64,000 bases of DNA from Alphaproteobacteria bacterium (GCA_028289425.1 JANQPL010000004.1:248001-312000), one strand, 5' to 3'; shown: positions 22,745 through 34,705, counted from the stretch's first letter. Program-made: numbers and translations. The notes: generated from the sequence alone by a model not told the origin.

Positions 22745-23914
22745 TTACTCCTCCACCTCAAATGTCAGGCCTGCATTGGCCACCAGGCGCTTGATCAGCG
22801 CACCGCCCATGGCGGGAGCAGGCGTGTAAACGCCACCGGCCACATCTTCGCAATCCTTCACCAAACAGATCGCGCTTTCCGCCAGCATCTTGGAGGTGGA
22901 GCCGTAGCCTGGGTCCTTATCGCCGGTGACCGCCACCTTGACGGTCCCTCCGTCGGCGGCTGCACCCGCGAACAATATGTCGTAAAAGCCCGCGTCTCGC
23001 TCTTCCTTAGACGGGCCCTCGCCGGGTTTTGGGTCGTTCTCTCCCCCCAATCCCGGATTGCTTGCGACGAATTTGGCTGCTTCCTCGCCTTCCTTGCCGG
23101 GTCCCGTCAGCATCATTTCATCGTATTGAAAGTCTTTGCCATACGCATGGCCAAGCAAGAAGTTTGACCGGTGAATATTCCGCGTATTGATCGCCGCCAT
23201 GATAAAAGGCGCGGCCCAACTGCCCAGGCTTTCGTCATATTCGGGTGTGTCGCCGGCCGGTTGCTCCGCACCTTTGAATCCAGGGGTGAGCGAGAACGGG
23301 TCCATCAATAACTGCAACACATCCGGATCGGCCGCCGCCTCCATTGTCGCCCGCATGCTGGCGGCCGTGCCCCCGGAGAACGTTCCTTGCATCTTCCGTA
23401 CACGGCCTTTCACGCGTGGGACGGCCGCGCCAAGCTTTTCGATGGCCCGATCCTGCAGGTAGTAGACGCCCAAATCGAACGGGATCGAGTCGAAGCCGCA
23501 AGAGAAGGTGATGCGCGCGCCGCTTTCTTTCGCGGCGTCTTCATGGGCGTCGATCATCTTGCGCATAAAAGGCGTTTCGCCGCACAAATCCACGTAATCC
23601 GTGCCTTCGGCCGCACAGGCCGCCACCAATTCCGCCCCATAAAGCTGATAAGGCCCCACGGTGGTGGCAACAGATTTCGTGTTCTGCACCATCGCCGCCA
23701 ACGAAGCGGTGTCGGACGCATCGGCGGTCACCAAAGGCGTGTCGGCAGGGGCGCCAATTTCGTCGCGGACAGCGGCCAGTTTATCTGCGCTACGTCCCGC
23801 CATAGCCCAACGGATATCGCCGTCGGCCCCATATTGCTGCGACAGATATTCCGCCACCAGCCGGCCCGTATAGCCCGTTGCTCCATAAACCACCACGTCA
23901 AAATCTTTGGCCAT
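22745..23914 (-). CDS. Saccharopine dehydrogenase-like NAD(P)-dependent oxidoreductase
   Basis: 389 residues. N-terminal Rossmann fold VVVYGATGYTGRLVAEYL, then SVATTVGPYQLYGAELV, YVDLCGETPFMRKMI and SCGFDSIPFDLGVYYL, all typical of the saccharopine-dehydrogenase-like group that contains the mycobacterial trans-acting enoyl reductases. That group acts on lipids, not on lysine. No signal peptide. Downstream C-terminal GYGSTSKMLAESA and GGVYTPAPAMG are also conserved in the group. Single gene, convergent with the GFA-like gene across repeat A. Confidence 0.85.
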   Translation of the reverse strand: MAKDFDVVVYGATGYTGRLVAEYLSQQYGADGDIRWAMAGRSADKLAAVRDEIGAPADTPLVTADASDTASLAAMVQNTKSVATTVGPYQLYGAELVAACAAEGTDYVDLCGETPFMRKMIDAHEDAAKESGARITFSCGFDSIPFDLGVYYLQDRAIEKLGAAVPRVKGRVRKMQGTFSGGTAASMRATMEAAADPDVLQLLMDPFSLTPGFKGAEQPAGDTPEYDESLGSWAAPFIMAAINTRNIHRSNFLLGHAYGKDFQYDEMMLTGPGKEGEEAAKFVASNPGLGGENDPKPGEGPSKEERDAGFYDILFAGAAADGGTVKVAVTGDKDPGYGSTSKMLAESAICLVKDCEDVAGGVYTPAPAMGGALIKRLVANAGLTFEVEE

Positions 23915-24111
23915 CTAAACGCTCCCTGTGTCACAAGTGGCGGCACTCTAACGGGGAACGCCTGTCATCGCTACCATCGCCTAAGCCAATTGAAAAAGTC
24001 CAACGCGGTGGGTTTCAACCATCCGTTTAATACACTTATGATCGCATCAACCGCGTTGCCGCCGCATTTAGCCGAGCGGTGCAAAGACACACGCTGGATG
24101 AGGGGGAACCG

Positions 24112-24696
24112 ATGGCCATCTACCGGACTCTGATTGTTTTGACACTAGCCTTTGGGCTCGCGGCGTGCGGCGGCGTGATCGCACGTGGCTATGGCATCAA
24201 TTTTGTGGACGATCCGGCTGACGCCGCCGAGGTTCGCGAAAGAACAGAGATGGAAACCGACATTCATCAGGCGCGCGTCAAATTCAAAGGACCGATTGTT
24301 TACGCCCGCGACAACATCTTGAAGGATTATTATTTCCTACGCGCCTGGCTCAGCACCGAAGTGCCGGGCACTTATTCCGTGCTACAGATCTATGTGGTGA
24401 CCGTTTCCGATGACTGGCTGTTTTTGGATACCGCCCGGTCCTATGGAAATCCCTATCGGGTGTCGCAGATTGATCGCGAAGTAAGCAATTGCGACTCGTA
24501 TGGCAAGTGCACCTTTACGGAACAGATCGGGGTCAACCTCACGCCGCAAGAGGTGACACGGTTCGGCGAAACGGGATTCGACTTTCAGGTCAGCGGGCGG
24601 GGCGGCAGCCGCGAATTTTCAATTCCCGCCGGTTATTTCAAGGGATTTGCCGCTGCCGTTGGGGAGCACGCGGCGTCAACCGCACCGGTAAACTGA
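24112..24696 (+). CDS. Hypothetical lipoprotein
   Basis: 194 residues from the ATG at 24112 (GGGGGA upstream). Lipobox GLAAC. The mature part is a single beta-rich domain: FVDDPADAAEVRERTEM, FKGPIVYARDN, YFLRAWLSTEVPGTYS, then DDWLFLDTARSYG and a Cys pair (SNCDSYGKCTF) likely to form a disulfide. Not recognised as a named family. Convergent with a small membrane protein gene 10 nt away. Confidence 0.65.
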   Translation: MAIYRTLIVLTLAFGLAACGGVIARGYGINFVDDPADAAEVRERTEMETDIHQARVKFKGPIVYARDNILKDYYFLRAWLSTEVPGTYSVLQIYVVTVSDDWLFLDTARSYGNPYRVSQIDREVSNCDSYGKCTFTEQIGVNLTPQEVTRFGETGFDFQVSGRGGSREFSIPAGYFKGFAAAVGEHAASTAPVN

Positions 24697-24706
24697 TCGC
24701 CCCTGA

Positions 24707-25081
24707 TCATTGTGGCTTTTTTGGCAGCAAGATGCTGGCGGCCATGCCGACACAAGCGACAAGGAATGTCCAGCCGATGAGGAAGGTCAATACATCTAAA
24801 TCAAAGTTGCCGGCGTTTGCCTTTTGCGGTTCATACACTTTGGCAAAAAAACTGCCGTAAAGCATGCCGGCGGAAAAACCCCAGGCCGCGGTAAAATAGG
24901 CCCGCCTGTGAAACGTGTCCTTGGCCATCAAGATGGCCGAGCTGACCAGCAGCGCACCCAAGATCTGGTCGTCCACCCAAAACATGAGCGGGCGGTCCAC
25001 ACCCCAAGACCGATACAATTCGCCGATCGCGAGACCCAGCCCCTGCAAAACGGCGACGATGCGCAACACAGTCATGGCCAT
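24707..25081 (-). CDS. Small integral membrane protein, unknown
   Basis: 124 residues with four hydrophobic segments (about 4-20, 37-53, 62-82, 98-117), so four transmembrane helices are likely. The charged loop KDTFHRRAY and the C-terminal KKP tail suggest both termini are cytoplasmic. No motif recognised. Stands alone between a lipoprotein and a GST gene. Confidence 0.6.
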   Translation of the reverse strand: MAMTVLRIVAVLQGLGLAIGELYRSWGVDRPLMFWVDDQILGALLVSSAILMAKDTFHRRAYFTAAWGFSAGMLYGSFFAKVYEPQKANAGNFDLDVLTFLIGWTFLVACVGMAASILLPKKPQ

Positions 25082-25157
25082 GGATTTCCCCCTTTTCTTA
25101 TCTCATGATCGCCGTATGTGCGGGGCTCCCCAGCCAATGCCGCATAAGACAAAACAC

Positions 25158-25724
25158 TCATTGTGCAAAAACCTGCGCCAGCGCGGGGCGCGAGGTGCAG
25201 CGCTCAAACCAGTCCTGAAGGCGCGGATCGGCTTTCACCACGTCGACGGTCTTTGGCCGCAACAAGACCGACGCTACGTTTAGATCGGCAACGGCGAAAT
25301 CGGGACCGAGAATGTAGGCGCCTCTGTCGAGCGTCTGGCGCAAAGCGTTGAGTGACCGGTCGAGGGCCTTTGCATCCAGATCTGTGCCGGCCTTATTGGC
25401 CGCATCATGCGGACCCTCGATTTCGCCCATCACCCACGCCGTCCACATTTGAAGAAGCGACTGCTGATCCTCCGTAGACGGCCAAAACTGCGGCGCATAG
25501 CGCTTCGCGATATGGAGATTGATAGCGAGCGATTCCCAGATCACCAGATCCCCATCCACCAGCAGCGGAACCCGGCCGTTGGGATTTAGCTTCAAATACT
25601 CTGCCGCCTTGGTCTCGCCCTTGGCGAAGTCGACAGGCTTCAGCTCATACGCCACCCCCGCCTCCTCCAGCATCCAGAGGCAGCGAAACGCCCGCGACAT
25701 CCGTGTTCCGTAGATTTTTGGCAA
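25158..25724 (-). CDS. Glutathione S-transferase family protein
   Basis: 188 residues if translation starts at the TTG at 25722-25724, which has GGGAGG five bases upstream and places LPKIYGTRMSRAFRCLW at the N-terminus, as expected for the thioredoxin fold; an in-frame extension to 25805 has no support. The GSH-binding NPNGRVPLLVDGDLVIWES follows, then the all-helical C-terminal domain ending in FAVADLNVASVL. Cytosolic, conjugation or reduction; substrate unknown. Divergent from the rplU promoter. Confidence 0.85.
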   Translation of the reverse strand: MPKIYGTRMSRAFRCLWMLEEAGVAYELKPVDFAKGETKAAEYLKLNPNGRVPLLVDGDLVIWESLAINLHIAKRYAPQFWPSTEDQQSLLQMWTAWVMGEIEGPHDAANKAGTDLDAKALDRSLNALRQTLDRGAYILGPDFAVADLNVASVLLRPKTVDVVKADPRLQDWFERCTSRPALAQVFAQ

Positions 25725-25828
25725 GCTGGCCTCCCAGTGGACAAGGTAATGTCTTAACACTTTTGGACCCCGTGGCGGACAAGTCCGCCGCGACCCAAAA
25801 CACATTCAAACTTGAGGTCACGTGCGCC

Positions 25829-25856
25829 TTGACACCCCCCAATCCCTGGCTATAGT
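25829..25856 (+). promoter_or_regulatory. Sigma70-type promoter of the rplU operon
   Basis: TTGACA at 25829-25834, a 16-nt spacer and TATAGT at 25851-25856. This predicts a start near 25863 and a leader of about 90 nt before rplU. Confidence 0.7.
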
Positions 25857-25896
25857 GCGCGCCTTCGCCGGGGGCTTTTGGGCCGCCGGCGCCTTT

Positions 25897-25910
25897 ACGT
25901 ATGCATACGT
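25897..25910. promoter_or_regulatory. Perfect palindrome in the rplU leader
   Basis: ACGTATGCATACGT, 42 nt before the rplU ATG and inside the predicted leader. It can fold as a hairpin or bind a dimeric protein. Flanking GGGCC/GGCCC may extend the structure, so an L21-type autoregulatory leader is possible. Confidence 0.45.
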
Positions 25911-25952
25911 CTGGCCCGCGTCTAAGGGGCTGAAAACTCAAGGATTTCGACC

Positions 25953-26663
25953 ATGTTTGCAGTCGTTAAAACCGGCGGAAAACAATACCGCGTCGCCAAG
26001 GACGATATCATCGTCGTTGAAAAGCTGAACGCGGAGGCGGGCGACATGGTTGCGCTGGACGAGGTGCTGATGATCGGCGGCGATGGGGCCACCAAGGTCG
26101 GCACGCCCATGATCGAAGGCGCAAGCGTCCATGCAGAGGTGCTGGACGAAGCCAAAGGCGACAAAATCATCGTCTTTAAGAAGAAGCGCCGGCAAACCTA
26201 TCGGCGGACCAAAGGTCATCGCCAGTGGGAAACCACACTGAAGATCACCGACATTTACGCGGAAGGCGGCAAGAAACCCGCCAAGAAAGCTAAAAAAGCC
26301 GAGCCTGCGCCGAAAGCAGAGAAGGCCGCCGCGGAGGCCCCCGCTGAAGCAGCCGCCCCCGCCAAGACCGAAGCGCCCAAGGAGGCGCCGGCCGACGCCC
26401 CTGCGGCTGAGCTTCAAGGGGTAGCACCGGAGGTTTTGAGTGGCCCGCGGGACGGCAAAGCCGACGATTTGAAAAAAATCGGCGGGGTTGGCCCCAAATT
26501 GGAAGAAAAACTCAACGGTTTGGGTATTTATCATTACGACCAAATCGCATCGTTCACGCCCGAGAATGTGGCCTATGTGGACGAAACACTGAACTTTAAG
26601 GGCCGCATCGACCGGGATGACTGGATCGGCCAGGCGAAAGCGCTGGCGGAAGGCAAGGAGTAA
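25953..26663 (+). CDS. rplU: 50S ribosomal protein L21, C-terminally extended
   Basis: 236 residues, more than twice the usual length of about 103. Residues 1-100 are a normal L21 ([33 protein letters not shown]). Then comes an Ala/Lys/Glu/Pro-rich linker of about 60 residues and a C-terminal helix-hairpin-like domain ([39 protein letters not shown]). Such an extension occurs in many alphaproteobacterial L21 proteins; the tail motif resembles nucleic-acid-binding helix-hairpin-helix units. First gene of the rplU-rpmA operon; rpmA follows 6 nt later. Confidence 0.96.
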   Translation: MFAVVKTGGKQYRVAKDDIIVVEKLNAEAGDMVALDEVLMIGGDGATKVGTPMIEGASVHAEVLDEAKGDKIIVFKKKRRQTYRRTKGHRQWETTLKITDIYAEGGKKPAKKAKKAEPAPKAEKAAAEAPAEAAAPAKTEAPKEAPADAPAAELQGVAPEVLSGPRDGKADDLKKIGGVGPKLEEKLNGLGIYHYDQIASFTPENVAYVDETLNFKGRIDRDDWIGQAKALAEGKE

Positions 26664-26669
26664 AGGCTC

Positions 26670-26963
26670 ATGGCACATAAGAAAGCAGGCGGCTCGTCGC
26701 GTAACGGCCGCGATTCAGCGGGCCGGCGCCTGGGCATTAAGAAGTTCGGCGGGGAATCTGTCATTCCCGGCAACATCATTGTGCGCCAGCGGGGCACCAA
26801 ATGGCACCCGGGCAGCAATGTAGGCATCGGTAAAGACCACACGATTTTTGCCCTTATTGACGGCACCGTTTCGTTTGCGACGAAACGGAACGGCCGCGTG
26901 TACGTGTCGGTAGATCCGACTGCGACACCGGTGGCCAATGTGGTGCCGAGTGCAGCGGAATAG
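26670..26963 (+). CDS. rpmA: 50S ribosomal protein L27
   Basis: 97 residues, near normal length. [18 protein letters not shown] at the N-terminus followed by [11 protein letters not shown] and [15 protein letters not shown] are family signatures; the N-terminus begins directly without the processed leader seen in Firmicutes. It contacts the peptidyl-transferase centre. Cotranscribed with rplU and followed by a strong terminator. Confidence 0.98.
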   Translation: MAHKKAGGSSRNGRDSAGRRLGIKKFGGESVIPGNIIVRQRGTKWHPGSNVGIGKDHTIFALIDGTVSFATKRNGRVYVSVDPTATPVANVVPSAAE

Positions 26964-26981
26964 GGCGTAAGCGGAATAAAC

Positions 26982-27005
26982 GCATCGCCCGATAGGTGGC
27001 GATGC
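26982..27005. repeat. 8-bp hairpin after rpmA
   Basis: GCATCGCC and GGCGATGC form a perfect stem just upstream of the rpmA terminator. Confidence 0.45.
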
Positions 27006-27013
27006 CAGAGATG

Positions 27014-27042
27014 AGGGAGATGGGTCGCCATCTCCCTTTTTT
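27014..27042 (+). terminator. Intrinsic terminator of the rplU-rpmA operon
   Basis: AGGGAGATGG and CCATCTCCCT form a 10-bp perfect stem around a GTCG-containing loop, followed by TTTTTT. Confidence 0.92.
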
Positions 27043-27065
27043 GTTCTCCCTCGCAACATTGGATG

Positions 27066-27150
27066 GCTAAGCCATCCCACTCCCCCGGCCCAACCACCCC
27101 AAGGGTACCCTAATTCGGGTGGTTGGGCCGGGGGAGTGGGATGGTCAAGC
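27066..27150. repeat. GGTACC-type palindromic repeat, copy B
   Basis: About 85 bp. Arms CCCACTCCCCCGGCCCAACCACCC and its near-perfect complement (27118-27142) flank a core AAGGGTACCCT (GGTACC at 27104-27109). The variable arm pair is GG/CC here. It lies between the rpmA terminator and the acetyltransferase gene, ending 26 nt before the latter's GTG. Confidence 0.85.
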
Positions 27151-27176
27151 GATCCTCAACACAGAGGAGAAGTAAA

Positions 27177-27692
27177 GTGGACCGAATACTGAACACCCCA
27201 CGATTAACCTTGCGACCGTTCGACCGAACCGACGCAAAATCCGTACAGAAACTAGCGGGCACGTGGTCTGTTGCCAGCATGTTGGCACGAGTGCCCTATC
27301 CTTACGAGAACGGCATGGCCGAAGAATGGATCGGATCCCATGATGCCCTGCGCGATGCGGGCACATCGTTCACCTACGCCGTGACCAAATGCGGCCATCT
27401 CATCGGCTGCGTCGGCATCGATCGTAGTGAAGAGGGTGACTACGAAATCGGCTATTGGCTCGGCCAACCTTTTTGGGGCAAGGGCTATGCGACCGAGGCT
27501 GCCCGGGCCGTGAAGGACGCCGCCGTCAACGCCCTCAGCCTGACGCGTATGGTTTCGGGCCACTTTGTTGAAAACCCCATTTCCGGCCGGGTGCTGACGA
27601 AACTGGGCTTTCGCTACACACATGAGGCTCCCAATCCGTGTCTGGCACGAGGTCAAACGGTGATGGCGAAACGCATGGAATGGACAGCATGA
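27177..27692 (+). CDS. GNAT-family N-acetyltransferase, RimJ/RimL-like
   Basis: 171 residues from the GTG at 27177 (GAGGAG upstream); the frame is open back through repeat B, but that part is not protein. LNTPRLTLRPFDRTDAKSVQ at the N-terminus, YEIGYWLGQPFWGKGYATEAAR (acetyl-CoA loop Q/RxxGxG/A as GKGYAT) and LGFRYTHE near the end are typical of the RimJ/L group, which acetylates protein N-termini or small amines. A conserved neighbour of rpmA and obgE in many alphaproteobacteria. Confidence 0.88.
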   Translation: MDRILNTPRLTLRPFDRTDAKSVQKLAGTWSVASMLARVPYPYENGMAEEWIGSHDALRDAGTSFTYAVTKCGHLIGCVGIDRSEEGDYEIGYWLGQPFWGKGYATEAARAVKDAAVNALSLTRMVSGHFVENPISGRVLTKLGFRYTHEAPNPCLARGQTVMAKRMEWTA

Positions 27693-27775
27693 TTAGACGA
27701 GTGAATATCCCTGTCCGGCGGCCTTGCCGTGAGCAGACGTGCCGGCGGGCAGGGATATGGTATAGGTTGTTGATT

Positions 27776-30086
<2,311 letters not shown>

Positions 30087-30090
<4 letters not shown>

Positions 30091-31385
30091 GCACCGCGCA
30101 CATTTTGGAGAATGACGAGCAGGGCGATATCGCCACGCTGATGACCGATATTGGCCATCGGGCGAAATCCGCGGGCCAGGTGCTCGCCACAACCAATGCC
30201 GCCGCGAAGAACACGGCTCTGACCGCTATGGCAGCGGCCATTCGCGCAAGTGCTAATGATCTCATCACTGAGAATGAAAAGGACATGGCCGGCGGCCGCG
30301 AAAAGGGGTTGAGCAAGGCCATGCTCGACCGCCTGTTGTTGACGCCGGATCGTATCGAGTCCATGGCCGCCGGTGTTGAAGCCGTCGCTGCACTTCAGGA
30401 TCCGGTGGGGACCAAAATCACCGAATGGGATCAACCCACCAACGGGCTTCACATCGAACGCGTGCGTGTGCCCATCGGCGTCATCGGTATTATTTATGAA
30501 AGCCGGCCCAATGTGACGGCCGATGCGGGCGCTCTGTGCCTCAAATCCGGCAATGCCGTCATTCTGCGTGGCGGGTCGGAGAGCTTCCACTCATCGCGCG
30601 CCATTCATGCCTGCCTAGTAAAAGGTTTGAAATCTGCAGGGCTGCCCGCAGACGCGATCCAAGTTATTCCGACAACGGACCGGGCGGCGGTAGGCTACTT
30701 GCTTTCTGAAATGACCGACACGGTGGACATCGTTGTTCCCCGCGGCGGCAAAAACCTCATCGCGCGCGTTCAAGCAGAGGCACGCGTGCCGGTCATCGGT
30801 CATCTGGAAGGCCTGTGCCACATCTACATTGACAAAGATGCAGACGCCCAGAAGGCTATCGACATTACAGTGAACGCCAAAATGCGCCGGACGGGCATCT
30901 GCGGCGCTGCCGAAACGGTCCTCATCGACAAATCATGTTCGCGCGAAACCGCCGCCAAAGTAATCGATGCACTGCTGGATGCCGGATGTGCGGTGCGGGG
31001 CGATGCCGCCATGCAGGCGTTGGATGGCCGCGTCACGGCGGCCACTCAAGATGATTGGACGACGGAATATCTCGACACAATCATCGCGGCTGCGGAAGTG
31101 GACGGCGTGCAAGGTGCAGTGAACCACATCACTCAATTCGGATCGGCGCACACGGAATCAATCATCACCGAAAATCAAGCAACGGCGGACCAATTCCTCG
31201 CCAACGTGGACAGCGCCATTGTCATGCATAACGCGTCGACCCAATTCGCGGATGGCGGTGAATTCGGTATGGGGGCGGAAATTGGCATCGGCACCGGAAA
31301 GCTTCACGCGCGCGGGCCCGTGGGCGTGGAACAGTTGACCAGCTTCAAATACGTCGTCCGCGGCACCGGCCAAACCCGGCCCTAA
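30087..31385 (+). CDS. proA: Gamma-glutamyl phosphate reductase
   Basis: 432 residues, aldehyde-dehydrogenase fold. [34 protein letters not shown] and catalytic Cys in [13 protein letters not shown] are all present. It reduces glutamyl-5-phosphate to the semialdehyde with NADPH, the step after ProB. Its ATG overlaps the proB stop as ATGA, indicating tight coupling. Confidence 0.97.
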
Positions 31386-31405
31386 ACGCCGTAATCCGTT
31401 TCCTC

Positions 31406-32008
31406 ATGAAACTGCCGCTGCAACGTCCCTGGCTTGCCAAAGGCATGCGCATCGGCCTGCTTGGCGGTTCGTTCAATCCCGCCCATGAAGGTCATCGCGA
31501 CATCAGCCTAACAGCCTTGGCGCGTCTGAAGCTCGACCGGGTGTGGTGGATGGTGTCGCCGCAAAATCCATTGAAGTCGTCGGACGGCATGGCGACTCTT
31601 GAGGAGCGCCTCACCACCGCGCGCACAATTGCAAATCATCCGCGCATTCATGTAACGGATATTGAACGCGCATTGGGCACTCAATACACACGCGACACGC
31701 TGGCGCATCTATGCACCGTGTACCCTCATGTTTATTTTGTCTGGCTGATGGGTGCCGACAACATGATTCAATTGCCGAAATGGCAGGGGTGGCAGCAGAT
31801 TATGCGTAGCGTTCCCGTGGCTGTCATCGACAGACCTGGTTTTGGGTTGAAAGCGCAGTTGGGAAAAGCAGCACAAACATTTGATCAATTTCGAATTAAT
31901 GAAGACGAAGCCGCCATGCTTCCGACTATGAAACCGCCTGCATGGGTCATGCTGCATGCACGCCTCAATCCAATTTCGGCCACGGGGTTGCGAAATCTGA
32001 TGAGATAA
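31406..32008 (+). CDS. nadD: Nicotinate-nucleotide adenylyltransferase
   Basis: 200 residues. Nucleotidyltransferase motif LLGGSFNPAHEGHRDIS (HxGH equivalent) and the C-terminal PISATGLRNLM (the ISxTxIR-type motif). LKSSDGMATLEER and WLMGADNMIQLPKW are family traits. Makes deamido-NAD from nicotinate mononucleotide and ATP. It lies 20 nt after proA, so probably in the same operon; in related genomes rsfS usually follows directly, but egtB and egtD intervene here. Confidence 0.95.
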   Translation: MKLPLQRPWLAKGMRIGLLGGSFNPAHEGHRDISLTALARLKLDRVWWMVSPQNPLKSSDGMATLEERLTTARTIANHPRIHVTDIERALGTQYTRDTLAHLCTVYPHVYFVWLMGADNMIQLPKWQGWQQIMRSVPVAVIDRPGFGLKAQLGKAAQTFDQFRINEDEAAMLPTMKPPAWVMLHARLNPISATGLRNLMR

Positions 32009-32074
32009 GCGACAACTAGAAGGCGCCTTTCGACGAACGCAGAATGAGGACGCCCAGATCCGGGCACAAAAACC

Positions 32075-33394
32075 ATGGGCACACAGAAACCCCGGGATCT
32101 GGCCGAGAAAGGTTCGGCAGATGCTGCTGCATCGCACCCATCAAGCCGTGATCGCCTTCTTCAAGAATTCCGCTTTACGCGCGCTCTTACCTTAGAATTG
32201 GCAGACCCTCTGTCTACGGAGGATATGGTCGTTCAGACCATGCCCGATGTGAGCCCCACTAAGTGGCATATGGCCCATACGACTTGGTTTTTCGACACAT
32301 TCCTGCTCAAACCGAATGTGAAACCCTATCAACCGTTTCACGAAGCGTTCGAATACCTGTTCAACTCTTACTACAACGCAGTCGGCGAACAGTTTCCGCG
32401 GCCGGAACGGGGTTTGCTATCACGCCCCACCGTTTCTGAAGTTGTCGACTATCGCACCCATGTGGATGACGGTATGGAATCGCTCATCGCGGAGTGTGCG
32501 ACCGATACATGGAACGAGATCGCGCCGCTCATCGAGCTCGGCATTCATCACGAACAACAGCATCAAGAGTTGATGGTCACGGACATCAAACATGTCCTCT
32601 CTTGGAATCCGCTCAAACCGGCCGCCTATGGCGTTAAACCAAAAGTCCTGCGGAAAGCGGCGTCGCTCAGTTTTATCGACTTTGAGGGCGGCATCTTTGA
32701 GTTCGGTCATCAAAGCCCAGCATTTGCCTTCGATTGCGAAGGGCCGCGCCACGAAGAATTGGTCAGACCGTTCCAAATGGCAAATCGCCCGGTGACCAAT
32801 GGCGAATTCCTGGAATTCATTGAAGATGGCGGCTACCGGACGCCTCATTTGTGGCTGTCCGATGGCTGGGCGGATCTTCAAGAAGGCAATTGGCAATGCC
32901 CGCTTTATTGGTCGCAAGAAGACGGTGTGTGGACCGAATTCACGCTTCACGGGCCCCAAAAGCTCAATCCTGTGCTTCCGCTTACGCACGTGAATTACTA
33001 TGAGGCCGCGGCGTTCGCCGCATGGAAAGGGGCGCGCCTGCCCTATGAAACGGAACTTGAGCTTGCCGCCGACACACAAGACGTTTGCGGCAACTTTCTG
33101 ACGACGGAGCATATGCACCCGAGCCCAGTAGAAAGCTTAGAAAGCGGCAAATTGCTTCAAATCTACGGCGATGTTTGGGAATGGACCCAAAGCGCCTACA
33201 GCCCGTATCCCGGCTTTTCGCCCGCCGCTGGCGCCGTCGGTGAATACAATGGCAAATTCATGAGCGGCCAGCTCGTCCTCAAGGGGGGCAGTTGCGCCAC
33301 GCCGCCTGGGCATATGCGCCCCACTTACAGGAACTTCTTTCCGCCGGCGGCCCGTTGGCAATTCTCGGGCATTCGCTTGGCCAAAGACATTTAA
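32075..33394 (+). CDS. egtB: Ergothioneine biosynthesis sulfoxide synthase
   Basis: 439 residues. N-terminal DinB-type helical domain with iron ligands in WHMAHTTWFFDTF and HHEQQHQELMVTDIKHVL (HxxxH plus upstream His), then a formylglycine-generating-enzyme-like domain (VTNGEFLEFIEDGGY, VNYYEAAAFAAWKGARLPYETE, GDVWEWTQSAYSPYPGF, LKGGSCATPPGHMRPTYRNFF). It joins N-trimethylhistidine with a thiol donor and O2. egtD follows 23 nt later. egtA and egtC are absent here, so the cysteine-dependent or shortened route may apply. Confidence 0.95.
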   Translation: MGTQKPRDLAEKGSADAAASHPSSRDRLLQEFRFTRALTLELADPLSTEDMVVQTMPDVSPTKWHMAHTTWFFDTFLLKPNVKPYQPFHEAFEYLFNSYYNAVGEQFPRPERGLLSRPTVSEVVDYRTHVDDGMESLIAECATDTWNEIAPLIELGIHHEQQHQELMVTDIKHVLSWNPLKPAAYGVKPKVLRKAASLSFIDFEGGIFEFGHQSPAFAFDCEGPRHEELVRPFQMANRPVTNGEFLEFIEDGGYRTPHLWLSDGWADLQEGNWQCPLYWSQEDGVWTEFTLHGPQKLNPVLPLTHVNYYEAAAFAAWKGARLPYETELELAADTQDVCGNFLTTEHMHPSPVESLESGKLLQIYGDVWEWTQSAYSPYPGFSPAAGAVGEYNGKFMSGQLVLKGGSCATPPGHMRPTYRNFFPPAARWQFSGIRLAKDI

Positions 33395-33417
33395 ACGGCA
33401 TTCATCGGACAAAACCC

Positions 33418-34449
33418 ATGCCTTCCCCCTTACGTCGCACGTCCCACGCGCCACCGGCTTATCGTTCCGAAACAGCCGACGGTCTTTCGTTTTTCCACGA
33501 CTATGCTCCGCCAACTGAAGATTTCCTGCAGGATGTCATTGATGGGTTGTCCAGCGACCCCAAATCGATTTCGCCCAAGTACTTTTATGACGAAACCGGG
33601 TCGCGGTTGTTCGATGCGATTTGCGAAACCGAAGAATACTACCCTACCCGCACAGAGATTGGCCTTCTTGGAAAAGTCAGCGCTGAAATTGCCGAGCTGA
33701 CCGGTAAAGAAAGTACCGTGGTCGAATTCGGTTCGGGATCAAGTGTTAAAATCCGCCAGCTACTTGACGCCTTGGAGCAGCCGACGCACTACATTGCGTT
33801 GGATATTTCTAAAGACCATCTCAAGAAATCCGCACAGAAGATCGCCCGAACCTACCCCGAGGTTTTAGTTGGCGGCATCTGCGCCGATTTCACTGCCAAA
33901 ATGCCCATTCCGTCTACGGATCAATTGAGCAAGACCGCCGGCCGGCGGCTCGGCTTCCTGCCTGGATCGACAATCGGCAACTTTCACCCGCGCGATGCCG
34001 AACTGTTTCTACAAAGCACACTGGATCTGCTGGGACCAAGCGGTGCATTCGTGATCGGCGTCGATCTGAAGAAGGATCACACGATTTTGAACGCAGCGTA
34101 TAACGATGCATCGGGCGTCACCGCCCAGTTCAATCTGAATCTGTTACGGCGCATGAACCGCGAACTTGACGCCGTGATCGATGAAGACGCTTTTGAACAT
34201 CAAGCGTTCTACAATGCAGACGCCGGCCGCATCGAAATGCATTTGAAGTCGCAAAGGCAACAAGTGATCACCATCGGCGACCGCCGGTTCTCCTTTGAGG
34301 CCGACGAGACCATTCACACCGAAAACTCATACAAATACCGGGTTGAAGAATTCAGCGCACTCGCCCGGAAAGCCGGATTTCAAACACGGCGTGTCTGGAC
34401 GGACGAAAACAATCTCTTCAGTGTGCACTTCCTGGAGGCGCATGGTTAA
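33418..34449 (+). CDS. egtD: L-histidine N-alpha-methyltransferase
   Basis: 343 residues from the ATG at 33418. An in-frame extension back into egtB is disregarded. Signatures: KYFYDETGSRLFDAICETEE, YYPTRTEIGLL, VEFGSGSSVKIRQLLDAL (SAM loop), GSTIGNFHPRDAELFL and VIGVDLKKDHTILNAAYND. Adds three methyl groups to histidine, giving hercynine, the substrate of EgtB. Cotranscribed with egtB. Confidence 0.96.
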   Translation: MPSPLRRTSHAPPAYRSETADGLSFFHDYAPPTEDFLQDVIDGLSSDPKSISPKYFYDETGSRLFDAICETEEYYPTRTEIGLLGKVSAEIAELTGKESTVVEFGSGSSVKIRQLLDALEQPTHYIALDISKDHLKKSAQKIARTYPEVLVGGICADFTAKMPIPSTDQLSKTAGRRLGFLPGSTIGNFHPRDAELFLQSTLDLLGPSGAFVIGVDLKKDHTILNAAYNDASGVTAQFNLNLLRRMNRELDAVIDEDAFEHQAFYNADAGRIEMHLKSQRQQVITIGDRRFSFEADETIHTENSYKYRVEEFSALARKAGFQTRRVWTDENNLFSVHFLEAHG

Positions 34450-34705
34450 TGCGCCGGGCTTGATTTGCCGCTGACCAACTAACATGTTGATATTGATGGC
34501 AGAACAAAAGTGCCGTGACAAAATGGGCCATTTTCGGCATAATTCCAGTGCGTGCTGACGCTTTGTTGAAACGCTCACAGGTCAGCACCGGTCGGGAATC
34601 AGAGAGGGACGCAATCAAACGTCATATGATTCAATACGGTAGTGATGAGCCGTGTGTGGCGCCCCCCAAGCCCCGGCACCTTGTGGGCATGAGGAGGAGC
34701 AACAA

